64,000 bases of DNA. Origin: Promerops cafer (Eukaryota; Chordata; Aves; Passeriformes; Nectariniidae). Each line of letters begins with the position of its first letter. Positions within the stretch are counted from its first letter, which is position 1. Positions 50,852 through 62,840 of the stretch are shown piece by piece. The DNA is taken from contig VZSE01006253.1 of assembly GCA_013398275.1 (NCBI GenBank), positions 124,001-188,000 of the forward strand, in the 5' to 3' direction. Position numbers and translations under genes: made by a program. Below the pieces are notes generated by a model. It made no database searches. It was given only the letters and a program-made list of their open reading frames with translations, and was not told where the DNA came from.

Positions 50852-51471
50852 TTACACTTGTGTCTGCTGCTGGGTCTCCACAAATGGAATGTTAACATTT
50901 TCTAGGCTGAGTTCCTCCACGCTTTCAAAGTCACTCATGGCTACTTCAGAGTCATCAAAGCCGCAGCCGGCTGAGACGTCAGAGGAGGAGGCGTTGAGGG
51001 TGTTGTGCAAGGGTAAGGGCATCTTACCTGCACTAACATTTTCTGTGTTCTGGCTTGGGCCAACAGCAAAAGTACTAAATTCGTTCCCAGTTTGAGATCC
51101 TGCGGTGTCCGTCTCACTGGGGAACTGGTGAGGAGGGAGGTATTGGCTCGGGTGAAAGTGTGGCCGTCTCCTGCAGTCAGGGCTGAGAGTACTTGCCATT
51201 GAGACTGGCTGTGAGGGCGGGAGGGTTTCATAGTGGTCTGGGTAATCCTCTGGAAGAGGAGGTGGTAACTGGTCCTGGCTCAAAAACTCCTCTTCGTGAG
51301 GGGGAGGGTAGTCGCTGTCGATGTCGTAGCCACCAAGGTAGTAATCTGTTTCCAGTTCTCTGGTACTGCCGTGATGAGCCGAGCCTCCATCTGTCGTCTC
51401 AAAATTGGGCACTTCCTCAATGTCGGACAAGCGAGCACTGGGCATCCAGTCAGAGGTATCCCAATGATACG
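50852..51471 (-). CDS. FAT3: FAT3 last coding exon: distal cytoplasmic tail
   Basis: This exon encodes the final 205 residues of the giant atypical cadherin FAT3, a cell-surface protein that in vertebrates shapes neuronal morphology through cytoskeletal effectors bound to its tail. The exon starts after a CTCTGCAG acceptor; its first two bases (CG) complete an alanine codon begun in the preceding exon. It starts YHWDTSDWMPSARLSDIEEV and contains GSTRELETDYYLGGYDIDSD, a proline-rich LPPPLP site (51251-51268; a possible EVH1 or SH3 ligand), an acidic DDSEVAMSDFESVEEL stretch and the C-terminus VETQQQTQV with a TAA stop at 50854-50852. The last residues T-Q-V fit a class I PDZ-binding motif. Family choice: this C-terminus matches FAT3 (FVETQ..TQV) rather than FAT1. 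Long frames on the plus strand across this exon are antisense shadows. Confidence 0.97.
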
Positions 51472-54400
51472 CTGCAGAGGGGAAGAGAACCACAGTGCTC
51501 TGTTAGGATGAGACTGCAGAGGGGAGCAGAGTGTCCTGCATGCACTTGCCTGAGTCCTCACAGCACATTCAAATCACAGCATGCCCCACAGGCCACGGAC
51601 ACAGGTCAGCCATGCTCTGACCAGAGGGGTAGAGGAGGAGAATAAATTGCATTGTGATGCTAATGCAAACAAGCAAAGAAACAAAACACGGCCACTCTCA
51701 AGCATTTTGTTTTTAAGATGCTACTGGATTGTATTAGAAACTATGAATCCAAGAAATCAAAATGTCTGAATTACTGCTTTTCACAGTTACTTGCAAAAAA
51801 ATCTTTAAATGCAGTCAGCATGCTTATGGAATCTTATCTCCCCTTCCACCTCCAATGACTTCAAGAAAGAAAAGTGTGCAAGCAAATAATCTGATTGACT
51901 GAAAACTGAATTTTAAAACAAAAAAAGTGGCTGGCCACTCTCATGCATCTTTTGAACCCAATAGAATTCAAACAAAAGCACTTTCAAACATGTGAAGCAC
52001 TTAAAGAAAAAAACTAAATAGATCAAGTCAGTGCTCTGCCCACCCCGCTCAACAGACAGAAGGTGCCCCAGAAAAATCACCTCTGTTGTAGTTCTGTCCT
52101 TGATCCATAACAGACACTGTCAGATACAAAGTGAAAAGCAAAAACTGGTAACTCAGAGCTTGTCACCAGCATTGTATTACATGTGAAAACACAAAACTCT
52201 GCATGCATCTTTCTAAAGTACAGCTGCCATGGTGTCATTTTAGTAGGATTTTTAAATATTCTTTATTTTAACGTACAAGATAAGCTTGCCTGTCAAATGC
52301 AGACATACATAAAGAAATGTTTATGTTGTGTATTATATTCCTTTTCTATCATATCTTAATTATTTATCCTCACTGAACAGATACAGAATTACATTAGAGT
52401 TGTAATTCTTAAGACAGAAAAGGGCTATCCACCATCGACACGGCTTATAATTGCAAAGTACATTTTTCTCTCACTTGTTCACTTTGAAACAGAAAAATAA
52501 GAATCTACCATTCTCAGGGCCGGTTCAAACAAATCTGGGCCCACCTGGGCTCAGATACCATGGTGATGGGCACGGTATAAGAACCTGAATAGAATAGAAT
52601 ACAAAGCCATTTAATGGGGCTATCAGCTACATCGCTCTGCAACCCCACACCCACCTCCCACCTGCACTGCCATGCTAGCTGGTGGGGAGGGAGGCATTCC
52701 AGTATGGAGAGGGTGCAGGGGTCGGGGAGAGAGCAAGGGAAGAGGTTTTATGTGAGACAAGAGCGGGGAATAAGCTGCAGCGTTTTCTAGATGGATATGC
52801 TCTTGTTCAGCCGCATGTTATTTAGCTTCATGCAAGAAGTCATCGGGCAAAGTCTCTGCATGACATTGCTGGAGGAGGTCTGGCAGGAGAAATAGACCTC
52901 TATGGCATCACAGGTCATGATCTCTGTGGCTCAGACACAGGCGAGGGCAGAGAAGACTTCTCCAGCCCTTCACCTACTAAGACCACACCTGCCCTTGCTT
53001 ATTACCACATGGTGCATGTGGTGATGGTGATTTCTCCCTTAGCTTGACAGCCAGGCAGGAGTCCTCCACCTGCTCTGCCGTGTCCTGGAGTGAGGAGGGC
53101 TGGGGCTACTACAGGTTTAGCAGCAGTGTCTGAACCGGCCCTAACTTCACTTCTGCACTCCTCCCTTCTTTGTACAGTGGATTTTGCTGTATTTGAGCCA
53201 GTGTGATGGCACTGCACCTGAGATGTGTCAGGGCCCTCTGAGTTATGTGGATCAGGATCCAGGAGAACCTCACTAATTTGCTGACTTGCACAGCCCCGGG
53301 CAGATCCCTGGGTCAGGAGCCCCATCCTCCCATGACTGTGGCAGTGATTCTGCCCAGAGCTCCAATGTGGCTAATTATCCACCACTTTCACCAGCTCCGC
53401 TGCAGAGCAGGCAGGAATCCTACATTTCATCTAAGGAACTGGGAAGTGGGCAAAGTATTTTCAGTGACAGTCTCTTGAAACTGCTGCCAGACTGGCTTTT
53501 TCTGACCTGTAAAGGATGATAATGCGTCAGTGTGTTTGCTTAAGCTTTCCCTTAGGAAGGCAAGGTCATTTGCAGTGCCTGAGGTTTCTTTTCAAGGTTA
53601 TTTTTTATTTTTTGAATGGGACTTTCTTTGAATTAACCTTGGCTAGTTAATGTTTTTTTTTGAAAGTGAGAAGAATGGCACTCTTATACTTCAAGAAATC
53701 AATAAATGTACTATGAACAAATACTCAAGTGGCATCACTAGCTTGGAGTAAAAGTGTTTTTCAAAATTACTGTGACACTGGCTCAAGAAAAAAATCTGTA
53801 GTTTCACAGAAATAATTTACTTAATCATCTTTATGCATTATGCAGACTAGATTAGCTGAAGTATGTAAAATCTATCTTAAATTCACTAAGGACATGAAAT
53901 TTTTGACTTGTGGATAACCTGAGTTGATGTTGACATTTGCCCAAGGGTAGGAAAAATGTTGTAAAATAAATAAAAGTAATGTTTATCTATGATAACAAGA
54001 CATTTCCTCAGTGCTTTATGGAAAAAAGAAAACAGTGATATCCCCGCATTACAGGTTCACTTATAACATGATATGCCTGAGGTTACCCAGGAGGCCAGTG
54101 GAAGAGGTGAGTGTTGGGTCCTTGGAGCACACTGCTCTGTTCAGTGGGCACACCAACGCCACGGGAGAGCCACGGCATCTGTGGAGCTGTGCCCACACGT
54201 CCGCTGTTTGGCAGAGTTTCCTGGGAGAAACCAGCCACCAGCCAACCACCACTGTGCTCCTCTCCGTGTGATAGCACTGGAGTACATAACCCAGCCCTGC
54301 TGCAGCGTGGGATACTTTACAGACTTCTGTGTCATCTTCTGTTTCCCAGTCTCTGCAGCCAGGATCATCTCAATGACATGGCTCCATTATCAAGTCTATT

Positions 54401-57400
54401 ATTTTCTCTGAAGGCAATGAGAATAAACAAGCAGAAATATTGACTTGAACAGAAGAGGATGAAGGCTTGACACCTTTTCTGCCACCTCCAGTTACCCACA
54501 GATATTTTGTGGTACATTCCTCTGGCATTTTCATGTTTGCTGGTGAACATGCTGATCTGCAAAACCCAATCCCTGTCACAGGATTGCTGGTCAGTGTAGA
54601 TTAGTGAGGTTCTGCTGGAATGTTTGACAATGAAAATAGGAAGCATTGTTGTATAACAAGAAAGAAAAAAATTTAAATACCTTCGTTTTCTATAGTGTCA
54701 ACTACATTGTTGACAAGCTGTATGACAGTCACTATGGAAGCTTGCAGGGGAGGGAAAGCAGAAAATAAAGGGAAGGGAAGGACAGCTTCAGGTTAGTATT
54801 TAAAACACACATTGTAGGTTACCACAATAAATTCTCTCAAAAGACAGAATTGACATTGAAAAAAAAAAAAAGGCTGCTGACCAATGCATGATTTATGCAG
54901 TGGGTTGCAGGACATTTCATTTCAGATAATCCCATATATCTTCAGAGTGCTGATAAATTCCAAACCAGCATTTCCAGAAAGGCATATGGGATGATGTGTA
55001 TCACCTCATAAATTCAAGCAGACTGGTCAGCTGATTCAATTAACTGAAGCAGTATCTTGTCTACCTGACACTAATTTCTAATTCATTCTTGCTTAGAGGT
55101 CTCCAGAGATGGTGCCATGTACTCCAAGGATCATTATCTTTTAGACCATCACACCATCAGAAACGGTGTTAAGCTCAATCTATTTCCTAAGAGGAATGTT
55201 TTACTTATTTACTGTCTGTGCTGTGCCATGTAATACCTCAGGGAGGTTAAGCAGCACAGCTATAATTAGGAGGACACATCCATGTAGCTGTGGTTCAAAT
55301 TTTGACCTGTGTTTGACAGAACAGTTTCACAAATGCTTTGTGCGTTCTCTGCAGGTGTTCCAACAAAACATACTTTTCCCCTGAAATAATTAATATAGTC
55401 TGTGCAGCTGTTTAATGTGGAGGCCTATAATGTGTGGTCCTCTGGATGATTTGCATTTTGCACCACCTAACACTCCTGCCTCTGAGAACATGAAATAAAC
55501 CCCATCAAAACTGAAGGGAAAGCTCTGGATGAGTGGGCACTGGAGCCTTCCCTTTTCCTTTGTCTTTAGTTATGAGAAAACCAATTGCTTGGAGCAGGCT
55601 GAGAAGGGGACCAGAAACGTGGGGCAAAACATTCTTTTTTGTTTCACACAGCCAACAGACATAGAGGTCACAAGAAATGTGTTAACAGTGCAGACATACA
55701 TTGACTATTTTCACATCTTTGCTAAATTTTGGGCATGGGATCAGATGTATCATCCAATTTCCTCAGTTCTAGTGAGGGCTTAGCAAAAAGAGCCTTGATA
55801 AACCAAAGGACCCCTGTTCTGTGTCTATGATCAGTATATTTACGCCATCAAAAGCAATGGTAATTATACAAAGGAGACTTGTACTGGCTACTGCATAATA
55901 AATACTACAGAAAAATAAGGGATTCCATGCAATTACTGCTGCATGGCTGGGAAAAAAGATGGAGGGCAGCTGTAAACTATTAGAGGAAAAAACTGAGAGC
56001 GAAAAACAGGTCAAAACCCAGGGCCAGCATAGTTTTCTTTGCAACTAAGGGCTGGCTGTGGTGGGAGCTGTGCAGAGCATATTCACAGAAAGGAGGGAAC
56101 CCCACCCCACACAGCTAAGTGCAAGTCACTGCTCAAATACAGCATTGCTCAGATTTCAGACTACAAAAATGACTGCTAACTACTCACAGAAAGACTAGGG
56201 AAGCTGAGCAATTTAAATACAGGAGAAATAAGGTGAGAGAAAAAAAGTAGCTTCAAAATCTCACCCCATGTGAGTTTTCATGGTAAGACAAGCCTTTCAC
56301 ACCACAAGAGAAGGCTCCAAGAGCCCTGAAGAGGGTGAGTGGAGGCTGCCTGCACCTTCAGTGGGATTCATCCCAGTGCTCCACTGCTGCAAGATAGGTT
56401 TCCCCAGTCAGAAGCTGCTACCCAGTTTCACAAGTCAGTGTCAGCACAGCCATTTGTACATCTGTGTGACACAAGCCTGTCCCTTCTGCTAGCCTGGGAA
56501 CCCAGCAGCATTGCTCTTGGCTTTGGAGGAAACGGTTTGGAGAAGGAGCCACTGTCCTGTCTCATCAAAGAGCATGGATGCTGAACTGCATTTGTTGTGG
56601 TTTCACTGACAATCTTCTAAACTTTGCAGGTATGTGAAGTACAAGGAATTAAAATGACAAGAAGAGCAAGGATTTATGGCTTCAGGAGGCATATCCATTA
56701 GCCCTAAAGTACAGGCATGTGAGTATGTAAATGCTTACTTATGCCTGGCTTTGCCCTTTAGGCTCTTTCACTGCAAACCTTCCCTGCTGCTTCAAGCAAA
56801 CCAGAGCGTGTGGTCTTGCATCGATCTCTGCAAATGACTCAGAGGATTTTTCTTCCCTCGTTCTCCCTGAAGATATAGATTTGTTTGAACCCTGAACTAG
56901 AAATGTTATCTCAAAAGGCCATATTTTAAATGCAGCTTTCACAAAAAATGAGTGGGCACAGAAGGTCCAATCCAGCTTCTGTGGGTACTGTGTCAATGAT
57001 TTCAGTGGAGACACGATCAGGAGTTTGAAATGCCTAATTAGAATTTGGGACAACAAAAAGCAACAATGTGCAATAAATGACCACTTGAATTAATTATTCC
57101 AAAGGTAACTATAATGTAAATATATATCATTAAATAATACTTATCCTAGAAAAAGGCTAAAGGGTTTTTTTTGGTGCAGGGGCAGAAAAGCATTGAGAAG
57201 CTTGACAAAAATAATTGTAATGATTCAGCCGCAGGGGACCAAAAGGAACTGCAAGTGTACTTTGCTATCAGTGCTTTTTCCAACATTTCAGAGTTCCTAG
57301 AGAACAGCTGCATGACGTGACTGAGGAACTGAGTCTACAGACAGTTCATTTACTGGTGGCTGAGGAAACCAAGTACAATTTCTTTGTGCTAGTCTTTTTC

Positions 57401-58130
57401 TGTGTGTCTGAATAAGGCTTCCTTGACATCCACCACCCCTCCCCAGCAGAAACATCTTGACTTTTCTCGGACTCACTGCTCAACATACGTGGGCTGCAGG
57501 AACAAAGGTTTGCTCTGACTCTGTGGGCCTTTTAGTGGGCTGTGTATGGCTCTGCCCGTGTCACCCACTGAGATAATGATGCAGGACATGAGAGGCAGGC
57601 ACTGAGTATGCACCGAACAAGGATTTAATGGTGCTCTATTGTTTGCTGAGCTGTGATTGCCAGGGAGAAGCCAAGACACTGGGGACTGGCTATCTGCCCA
57701 CTGTTCCAGCTGAGCACCAGCAGAGCTTTGCTGGGACCATGAATGAGACCTGGCAAATAGCACAGAAATCCCTTTTATTTGACTGGTGAAACAGGAAAGT
57801 CATGCTCTTCCAAGAAGGAAAATTATATAAATTCTACAGTTTCACTTGCAACCTATTAGTCAACTGACATCTTGGCAATGTGACTCTGCTGTATCATACC
57901 TCTAATTTGCTGTAAAGCTTGGTCCTGATACAACAGCCCCAAGCATCAAGGTTTTTATTACGTTCCTGTAATTTAGTAAGTGGAACACAAAGTGAGGGTT
58001 TGAACCCACGACTTTCTTACTTTTGGCATCGTTAAAGGGTTTCAAGATGTCACATAAATGTTTTAATAGTATTAGAAAGAGAGATAAATAGCGTTTCCCC
58101 CAGCATAATAAAGATGAAATCATTTCTTAC
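51472..58130 (-). other. FAT3: FAT3 intron
   Basis: A 6.7-kb phase-1 intron between the 114-bp exon and the last exon. The donor on the minus strand reads G|GTAAGAAATG and the acceptor CTCTGCAG|CG. No repeat of the CR1 family is seen. A G+C-richer part at 52500-53520 has overlapping open frames on both strands, among them a 107-codon minus frame at 53002-53325, but no splice sites in register or known domain. An A-run lies near 54860-54872. No alternative FAT3 tail exon could be identified by eye. Confidence 0.85.
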
Positions 58131-58244
58131 CATTATCATCTCCGGAATCAGACTGGAAGGAGCTGAGGGACTGTACTTCAGAGTTGCTGCCTTTATTACT
58201 TCCTGAAAAACAGGTCACTTCTTCAGCGTCATCAACCCCTTTAC
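58131..58244 (-). CDS. FAT3: FAT3 114-bp cytoplasmic-tail exon
   Basis: Thirty-seven full codons plus one base of a codon on one side and two on the other. It reads KGVDDAEEVTCFSGSNKGSN then SEVQSLSSFQSDSGDDN, matching FAT3 (KGVDD..EVTCF.GSNKGSNSEVQSLSSFQSDSGDDN). The previous exon ends A|, this one starts GT, together AGT for serine; it ends with G| that joins CG of the last exon to give alanine. Acceptor ATGAAG|GT has a T-rich run before it, and the donor is G|GTAAGA. Both flanking introns are phase 1 and 114 is a multiple of three, so the exon can be skipped without breaking the frame. The product is a serine-rich, acidic piece of the intracellular domain. It is too short and split to be seen as an open frame. 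Confidence 0.96.
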
Positions 58245-59403
58245 CTTCATTGACAGCAAAGACAAAGCAAAATGGTACTCTCTAGGTATGCACATTTATC
58301 TATTTATACCATGGACACATTTAAATCCTGCCTTCTATTATTTGAGTTAGAATAAAATTATTTCCTTCACATAGAGGACATGTCAAGAAGGCAGTTGGTG
58401 AAGATACCTAGACTTTTGAAGTGTTTGAAGCGCAAAGAGTCTTTCAAGTGGCTGACAACATGGTAATCAAAGAAGAAACATCTGTATTCAATATTGTCTT
58501 TTTAGATGACATATAGTCTCAAAAGCAATGAAAATGATGACTTAAGGAATGTGGTATAAACAGCTTATACAAGAGATTACAGTTACATTTATCTTTACTG
58601 TTCATTTCCTAATTTGAGAGCCTCATTAAAGGCTCATTCAATGCTTAGTAAAGTTACTGTGCATCTTGTTATTCAGATCAGTGGCCCTTGGATCATATTT
58701 TAATAGCTCCATCACTGACATATAATGGATTATGCTTCAATTTGCACTGCTTTTCATCAGGGACATTCAGTCTTCACAACTCTACTGTTTAGAAATGTAA
58801 CTGCAACCTATGGTATAAATTCTCCTGTAATTAAGCACATATAAATAAACACATTCAACTACACATTATATGGGCAAGAACACAAAAAGTTATCCTCCAT
58901 TGTAAGCACTGAGATACCTGAGCCGATTACAAATTAAGAAGCTCAGGTGCTATCAACATGGAAGTACAGCTCTCTACCTGCCAGCTGTAGGTATTTCTAC
59001 CCAGCATGGCACACCTCCACATGGTAAGAGCTGATTTGCTCCTGCTGAGCAGCAGGGTATGGAGCTGATGGAGTGAGTGCTGCAGTAACTAAGCTGCACT
59101 GCTTCCCACTCTATGACAGCTGAGGTCTGTCTCCCTGGTATGGCCTCACGGTGTGCAGAAATTCCTACCGGTACCAGCAGTGCCTGTGGCACAAACACCC
59201 AGGAGAATATAGAACAGAGCGTGTGTGAAGGCTGGTGTGATGATGCTTTCCATCAGCATAACTATATTTAAAGATTTAAAAGGTCAGACAAAACACAACC
59301 CTGAAATACACCCCAAATAAATGAAAATTAATTCAATTTTTCACTACATGGCCTTAGCCAATGTGCTGTCTTGGATGAAAATGTGCAGATCAGGGCACAG
59401 GTA

Positions 59404-59660
59404 TAGAATCATAAACTCCGTAAGGCTGGAAAAGACCTCCAAGATCATTGAGCCCAATCTTTGACTGAACATCACTATGCCAACCAAACCATAGCATTAA
59501 GTGCCATGCCCAATCATTTCTTGAACACTTCCAGGGATGCTGACTTCACCACCTCCCTGGGCAGCCTATTCCAAGGCTTGAACACTCTTTCAGAGCAAAA
59601 ATTCTTCCTGATGTCCATCCTGATCCTCCCCTGGCACAGCGTGATGCTGTCCTCTTGACC
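59404..59660 (-). mobile_element. CR1 3' end in FAT3 intron
   Basis: The plus strand reads TAGAATCATAAACTCCGTAA, GGAAAAGACCTCCAAGATCA, ACACTTCCAGGGATGCTGAC, CACCACCTCCCTGGGCAGCC and TCCTCCCCTGGCACAGCGTG, the antisense of a common bird CR1 3' part. It is inserted in the same transcriptional direction as FAT3 and is 5'-truncated. Confidence 0.93.
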
Positions 59661-59774
59661 TGTTGCCAGATTCCTCTCTTTATTCCTCAGTTCCTATTGC
59701 TTTCAGCTATAGGACGGGATTGTGCAGTTTTATGTGACAGTTTTGGTTAAAGCGGTGTTGCAATAGGGTTGAAG

Positions 59775-60120
59775 ATCATAGAATCATAGAACAGTTTGAG
59801 CTGGAAGGGACATTAATGATCATTTGGTTCCAATTCCCATGGCAGGGAACCTTTCACTAGACTAGGTTGCTCAGAGCCCCATCCAATCTGGCCTTGAATA
59901 CTTCCAGGGATGGGACATCCATCCCTTCTCTGAGCAACCTGTTTCAGTGCCTCACCACCCTCACAGTAAAGAATTTCTTCCTAATAGCTAATCTAAACCT
60001 ACCCTTCTTCAGCTTAAGGCCATTCATCACTACAGGCCCTTCTGAAATGTCCCTCTCCAGCCTTCTTGTAAGCCCACTCCAACAGGTACTGGAAGATGCA
60101 TTAGGAAAAATTCCTAATAA
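59775..60120 (-). mobile_element. CR1 3' end in FAT3 intron, second copy
   Basis: The plus strand reads AGATCATAGAATCATAGAAC, GCTGGAAGGGACATTAATGA, CCATGGCAGGGAACCTTTCA, TTGCTCAGAGCCCCATCCAA, CCTCACCACCCTCACAGTAA and AGAATTTCTTCCTAATAGC. It is a different subfamily from the neighbouring copy at 59404-59660 and lies in the same orientation, 115 bp away. Confidence 0.95.
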
Positions 60121-60928
60121 GAGAAAACATCTTTAAAAAAAATCATATATGGTGAAGCAAACATCTCCCCAGTCCATATGACATGTTCTGACTTGGAAGG
60201 ATAGATGATGTAGGGCTGTAACTCTTTCCCAGAAAACTGTTATTTCCTGCCATGATAGAAGATGTGAATTTGCTGCATCTCCAGCAACTCATTCAGGAAT
60301 GGAGGGAGCACTGTGTTATCAGGTGAGGAACCATCAGAGCACAAATAGGGTAAGTGTGGGGATTGAAAATTCTGTGATGACTCTGATACTGAATGCAGAG
60401 GGGAATGCAATGGCCTGAAAAGGTGATCCTATATATCAAGCTGTATGTGATTTTCCACTTCACTTCACAGACACTGAAAGTAGGGAATATTAGTTCATTT
60501 CTCCCTGATGCAAAACAGGATTGCTTCTTGCAGAAGGTTTAAATATTTTTAACTCCCTTGGGAAACAAACAGCCTGAACCTAACAGAATTTATATTTGAG
60601 AATTCTGCCCCAAATTGTTTTTTTCCAATAGAAAGATGATTGCATTGTATCACTTGAAAAACGCTCAGAGCACTTACTCATATATGCTTTCCGAACAAGT
60701 GAAATAAATGCTTTTAGTCATACTTCATGCATAGGAGGAGAGGTCTTGTATGCCTGGTTTAATTATAACCTTTCAAAATTAAACCAGATCACTTCTTGGA
60801 GAAATGTAACAATTCACATGTATTAGGCTGGAGCATTAAGAGTACCTGTGCCACTGTACCTACTGCACCCTGCAGGCAACCCTTACCGCTGGCAGGGAAG
60901 AATGAGACTGGCACGCAGTGCTACTTAC

Positions 60929-61584
60929 TTTCTGTCCCAGCATCCCATGTGCTCTTCCTGATGGAGTCACAGTCGGAGCGACAGGGAGACACAGCAGGCA
61001 AGTTTGGAGCTACACTGCACACCACCACCCCCCTCCTGGCTGTCAGTATTCGAGGGGACTCGGGATGAAACGTTGTCATCTCCTGGTGCTCCACACCAAG
61101 CCCATCCACTATCTTGTCCAGGTTATTCCGTGAGTCACTCTGGAAGCACGGCGTATAGGCCATTGGCCTCACGGGCACCTGTGGAGGCCCAACCTCTTGG
61201 TAGATATTTCTGCTGTCTCCACTGTTCCTGATGTTCTTGAATTGGATGCCATTGCTCTTGTTGAGCAGGGCCGCAGTAGCCGGATCCTGTACGAGCGTGA
61301 TGTTGTTGCGGGAATAGTTCTTCCTGAAAACTTTCTTGCGAAAAATGATGAAAAGAACGATTAACACAAATATGACAAACAGGACCACGGCTATTCCTAT
61401 CAGCTCCTCCTTGCCAACGTAGGAATGCCCAGCTTGTATATTGGGAACCACCACGGGGCGAAGACCACAGTATTGACCCACATAGCCAGGGGTGCAGTTA
61501 CACAGAAATGAACCAAAGATGTTGACACAGGAGCCACCATTTTCACATTCTTCTCTTTCACACTCATTGATGTCTTCTTCACAC
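60929..61584 (-). CDS. FAT3: FAT3 exon: last EGF repeat, membrane helix, proximal tail
   Basis: This exon encodes 218 full codons with boundary codons shared on both sides. It begins CEEDINECEREECENGGSC, a calcium-binding EGF-like domain (DINEC signature, six cysteines, ending GYVGQYC at about 61467), a short juxtamembrane linker (RPVVVPNIQAGHSYVGKEE) and one transmembrane helix (IGIAVVLFVIFVLIVLFIIF, 61341-61400), followed by the stop-transfer sequence RKKVFRKN. The proximal cytoplasmic tail carries NNITLVQDPATAALLNKS, YQEVGPPQVPVRPMAYTPC, FHPESPRILTARRGVVVCS and SPCRSDCDSIRK, all strongly FAT3-like. The acceptor is CTTTTAAG|G; the donor AGAAA|GTAAGT is consensus. The 5' G completes a threonine codon from the upstream exon, and the 3' A begins a serine. 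This is the hinge from extracellular cadherin/EGF array to the intracellular effector domain. Confidence 0.97.
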
Positions 61585-62686
61585 CTTAAAAGAAGAAAAG
61601 GAGAGTCTGGAATCTGGAGAATATCTAAGAAGCAGTTCAGCTTGTGCATGATGCCTTATCTTGTCAAAGTGGTGCCATTAGTTAACACATTGTAGTACTT
61701 TGCAAATTATCTTATTATTATCGTATTATTTAATGGCATATAATTTTTTCTACAGCTATTCCATGGGTTTTTTAAAGACAATAAAATGGAAATATCAAGA
61801 AGGAAATAAGAGTTTAAAGCATCTGATAGATATCAAGAAGGAAATAAAGCATCTTGATAGGAAAAGGCTTCGTGATCCTAATGAGGCTTACTGAATGTAA
61901 TAGAGGATCTGCTTTTTTATATTGTTTTTGGACTACCCCATGGGTTTCGATACAAAATATTAGAGGGGGATTCAAGGAGAAGATAGTTGAGAAAAAATAT
62001 AGTAAAAACATCAGGGAATTTATGGGAGAGGAGAGGAGAGGAGAGGAGAGGAGAGGAATATACTGACTATGTAACATTATTTAGGTCTGGAGTTAAAATA
62101 AACAAGTATTAGAGGCGGGAGAAAAAAAAAGAATAGCAACCATAAAGAGAGAGGAGAATTGGAAAGAACAAGAGGTAGTAAAATGCAGGGGAAAAAGTAC
62201 AAACAGTAGACAAACCAAATGAGGGAAAAGGCATGTTGATGGGCAGGTCAGGATTTTCTGTGTCTACACCAAGTTTATGATCAAGGCAGGGATTTAAAAA
62301 AATGACTGCAATAAATTAGCCTTTTATGTCAGGGTGACAAAGGTGACTAAATAATTGATCCATTTTCAAAACAAAGATTACACAGCAGCTTCCACAGGTT
62401 TTACGAGATTGTTCAAAAAGCTGACAACACTTAGATAGGTGTATCTCAGAGAAAACTCTCTCAAGATAACATCCTGAATCAACAGTTTAGGAGGGTAAGT
62501 TCAGAAAAAACATTTCTGAGCATGGAAGTCTCAGGGATTTCTCAGCTGTCATTAGCTTAGACTTGGAATAAGGGCTAAGGTTGGGGTTATTTTTTGCGAG
62601 GTGAATCAAAGCTTTTGGCCTGATCAAGAAGCCCACCATCACTGAGCCAAAAAGCTCCCATTGCCCACCTGGGGAGGGACACTTAC
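61585..62686 (-). other. FAT3: FAT3 intron with GGAGA repeat
   Basis: A 1.1-kb phase-2 intron between the two EGF-coding exons. The donor on the minus strand is GTAAC|GTAAGTGT and the acceptor TTTTAAG|GTGT. It includes a short (GGAGA)n array at 62025-62057. Otherwise AT-rich without a recognised repeat. Confidence 0.93.
62025..62057. repeat. (GGAGA)6 microsatellite
   Basis: Six full GGAGA units plus GGA, uninterrupted, in the FAT3 intron. Confidence 0.95.
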
Positions 62687-62840
62687 GTTACTCCTGTCAG
62701 GCCATTTTTGCAGTTGCAGATGAAAGCGTTGCCGATGGGATCGCATGAGCCTCCATTCCGGCAAGGATTTGGGAAGCAGGCTGTGATCTCTGACTCACAA
62801 TTCCTTCCTGTAAACTGGGAGAGGCAATTGCAATGGTACC
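62687..62840 (-). CDS. FAT3: FAT3 exon: EGF-like repeat segment
   Basis: Fifty full codons plus shared boundary codons. The translated sequence starts YHCNCLSQFTGRNCESEITA, finishing one EGF-like domain, and goes on CFPNPCRNGGSCDPIGNAF, ICNCKNGLTGVT, the next EGF-like domain. Cysteine spacing (C..NPC.NGG.C...G...C.C..G..G..C) is classic. The acceptor is CACCTCCCAG|GG and the exon starts with two bases that complete a glycine codon; the donor AC|GTAAGT splits a threonine codon that is completed by G in the next exon. It belongs to the membrane-proximal EGF/laminin-G part of the FAT3 ectodomain. It is the most 5' FAT3 exon that I can see here; earlier exons must lie beyond the window. Confidence 0.96.

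Larger units (their letters stand above)
58245..60928 (-). other. FAT3: FAT3 intron with two CR1 ends
   Basis: A 2.7-kb phase-1 intron. The donor on the minus strand is AGAAA|GTAAGTAG, a perfect consensus. It contains two CR1 3' ends, at about 59404-59660 and 59775-60120. No further exon was found in it. Confidence 0.9.

Noticed and set aside
51193..51645. 150-codon plus-strand frame
   Set aside because: It is the antisense of the last FAT3 exon, whose protein is clearly real on the minus strand.
60796..61231. Plus-strand frames of 71-90 codons
   Set aside because: They are antisense to the FAT3 transmembrane exon and carry no family features.
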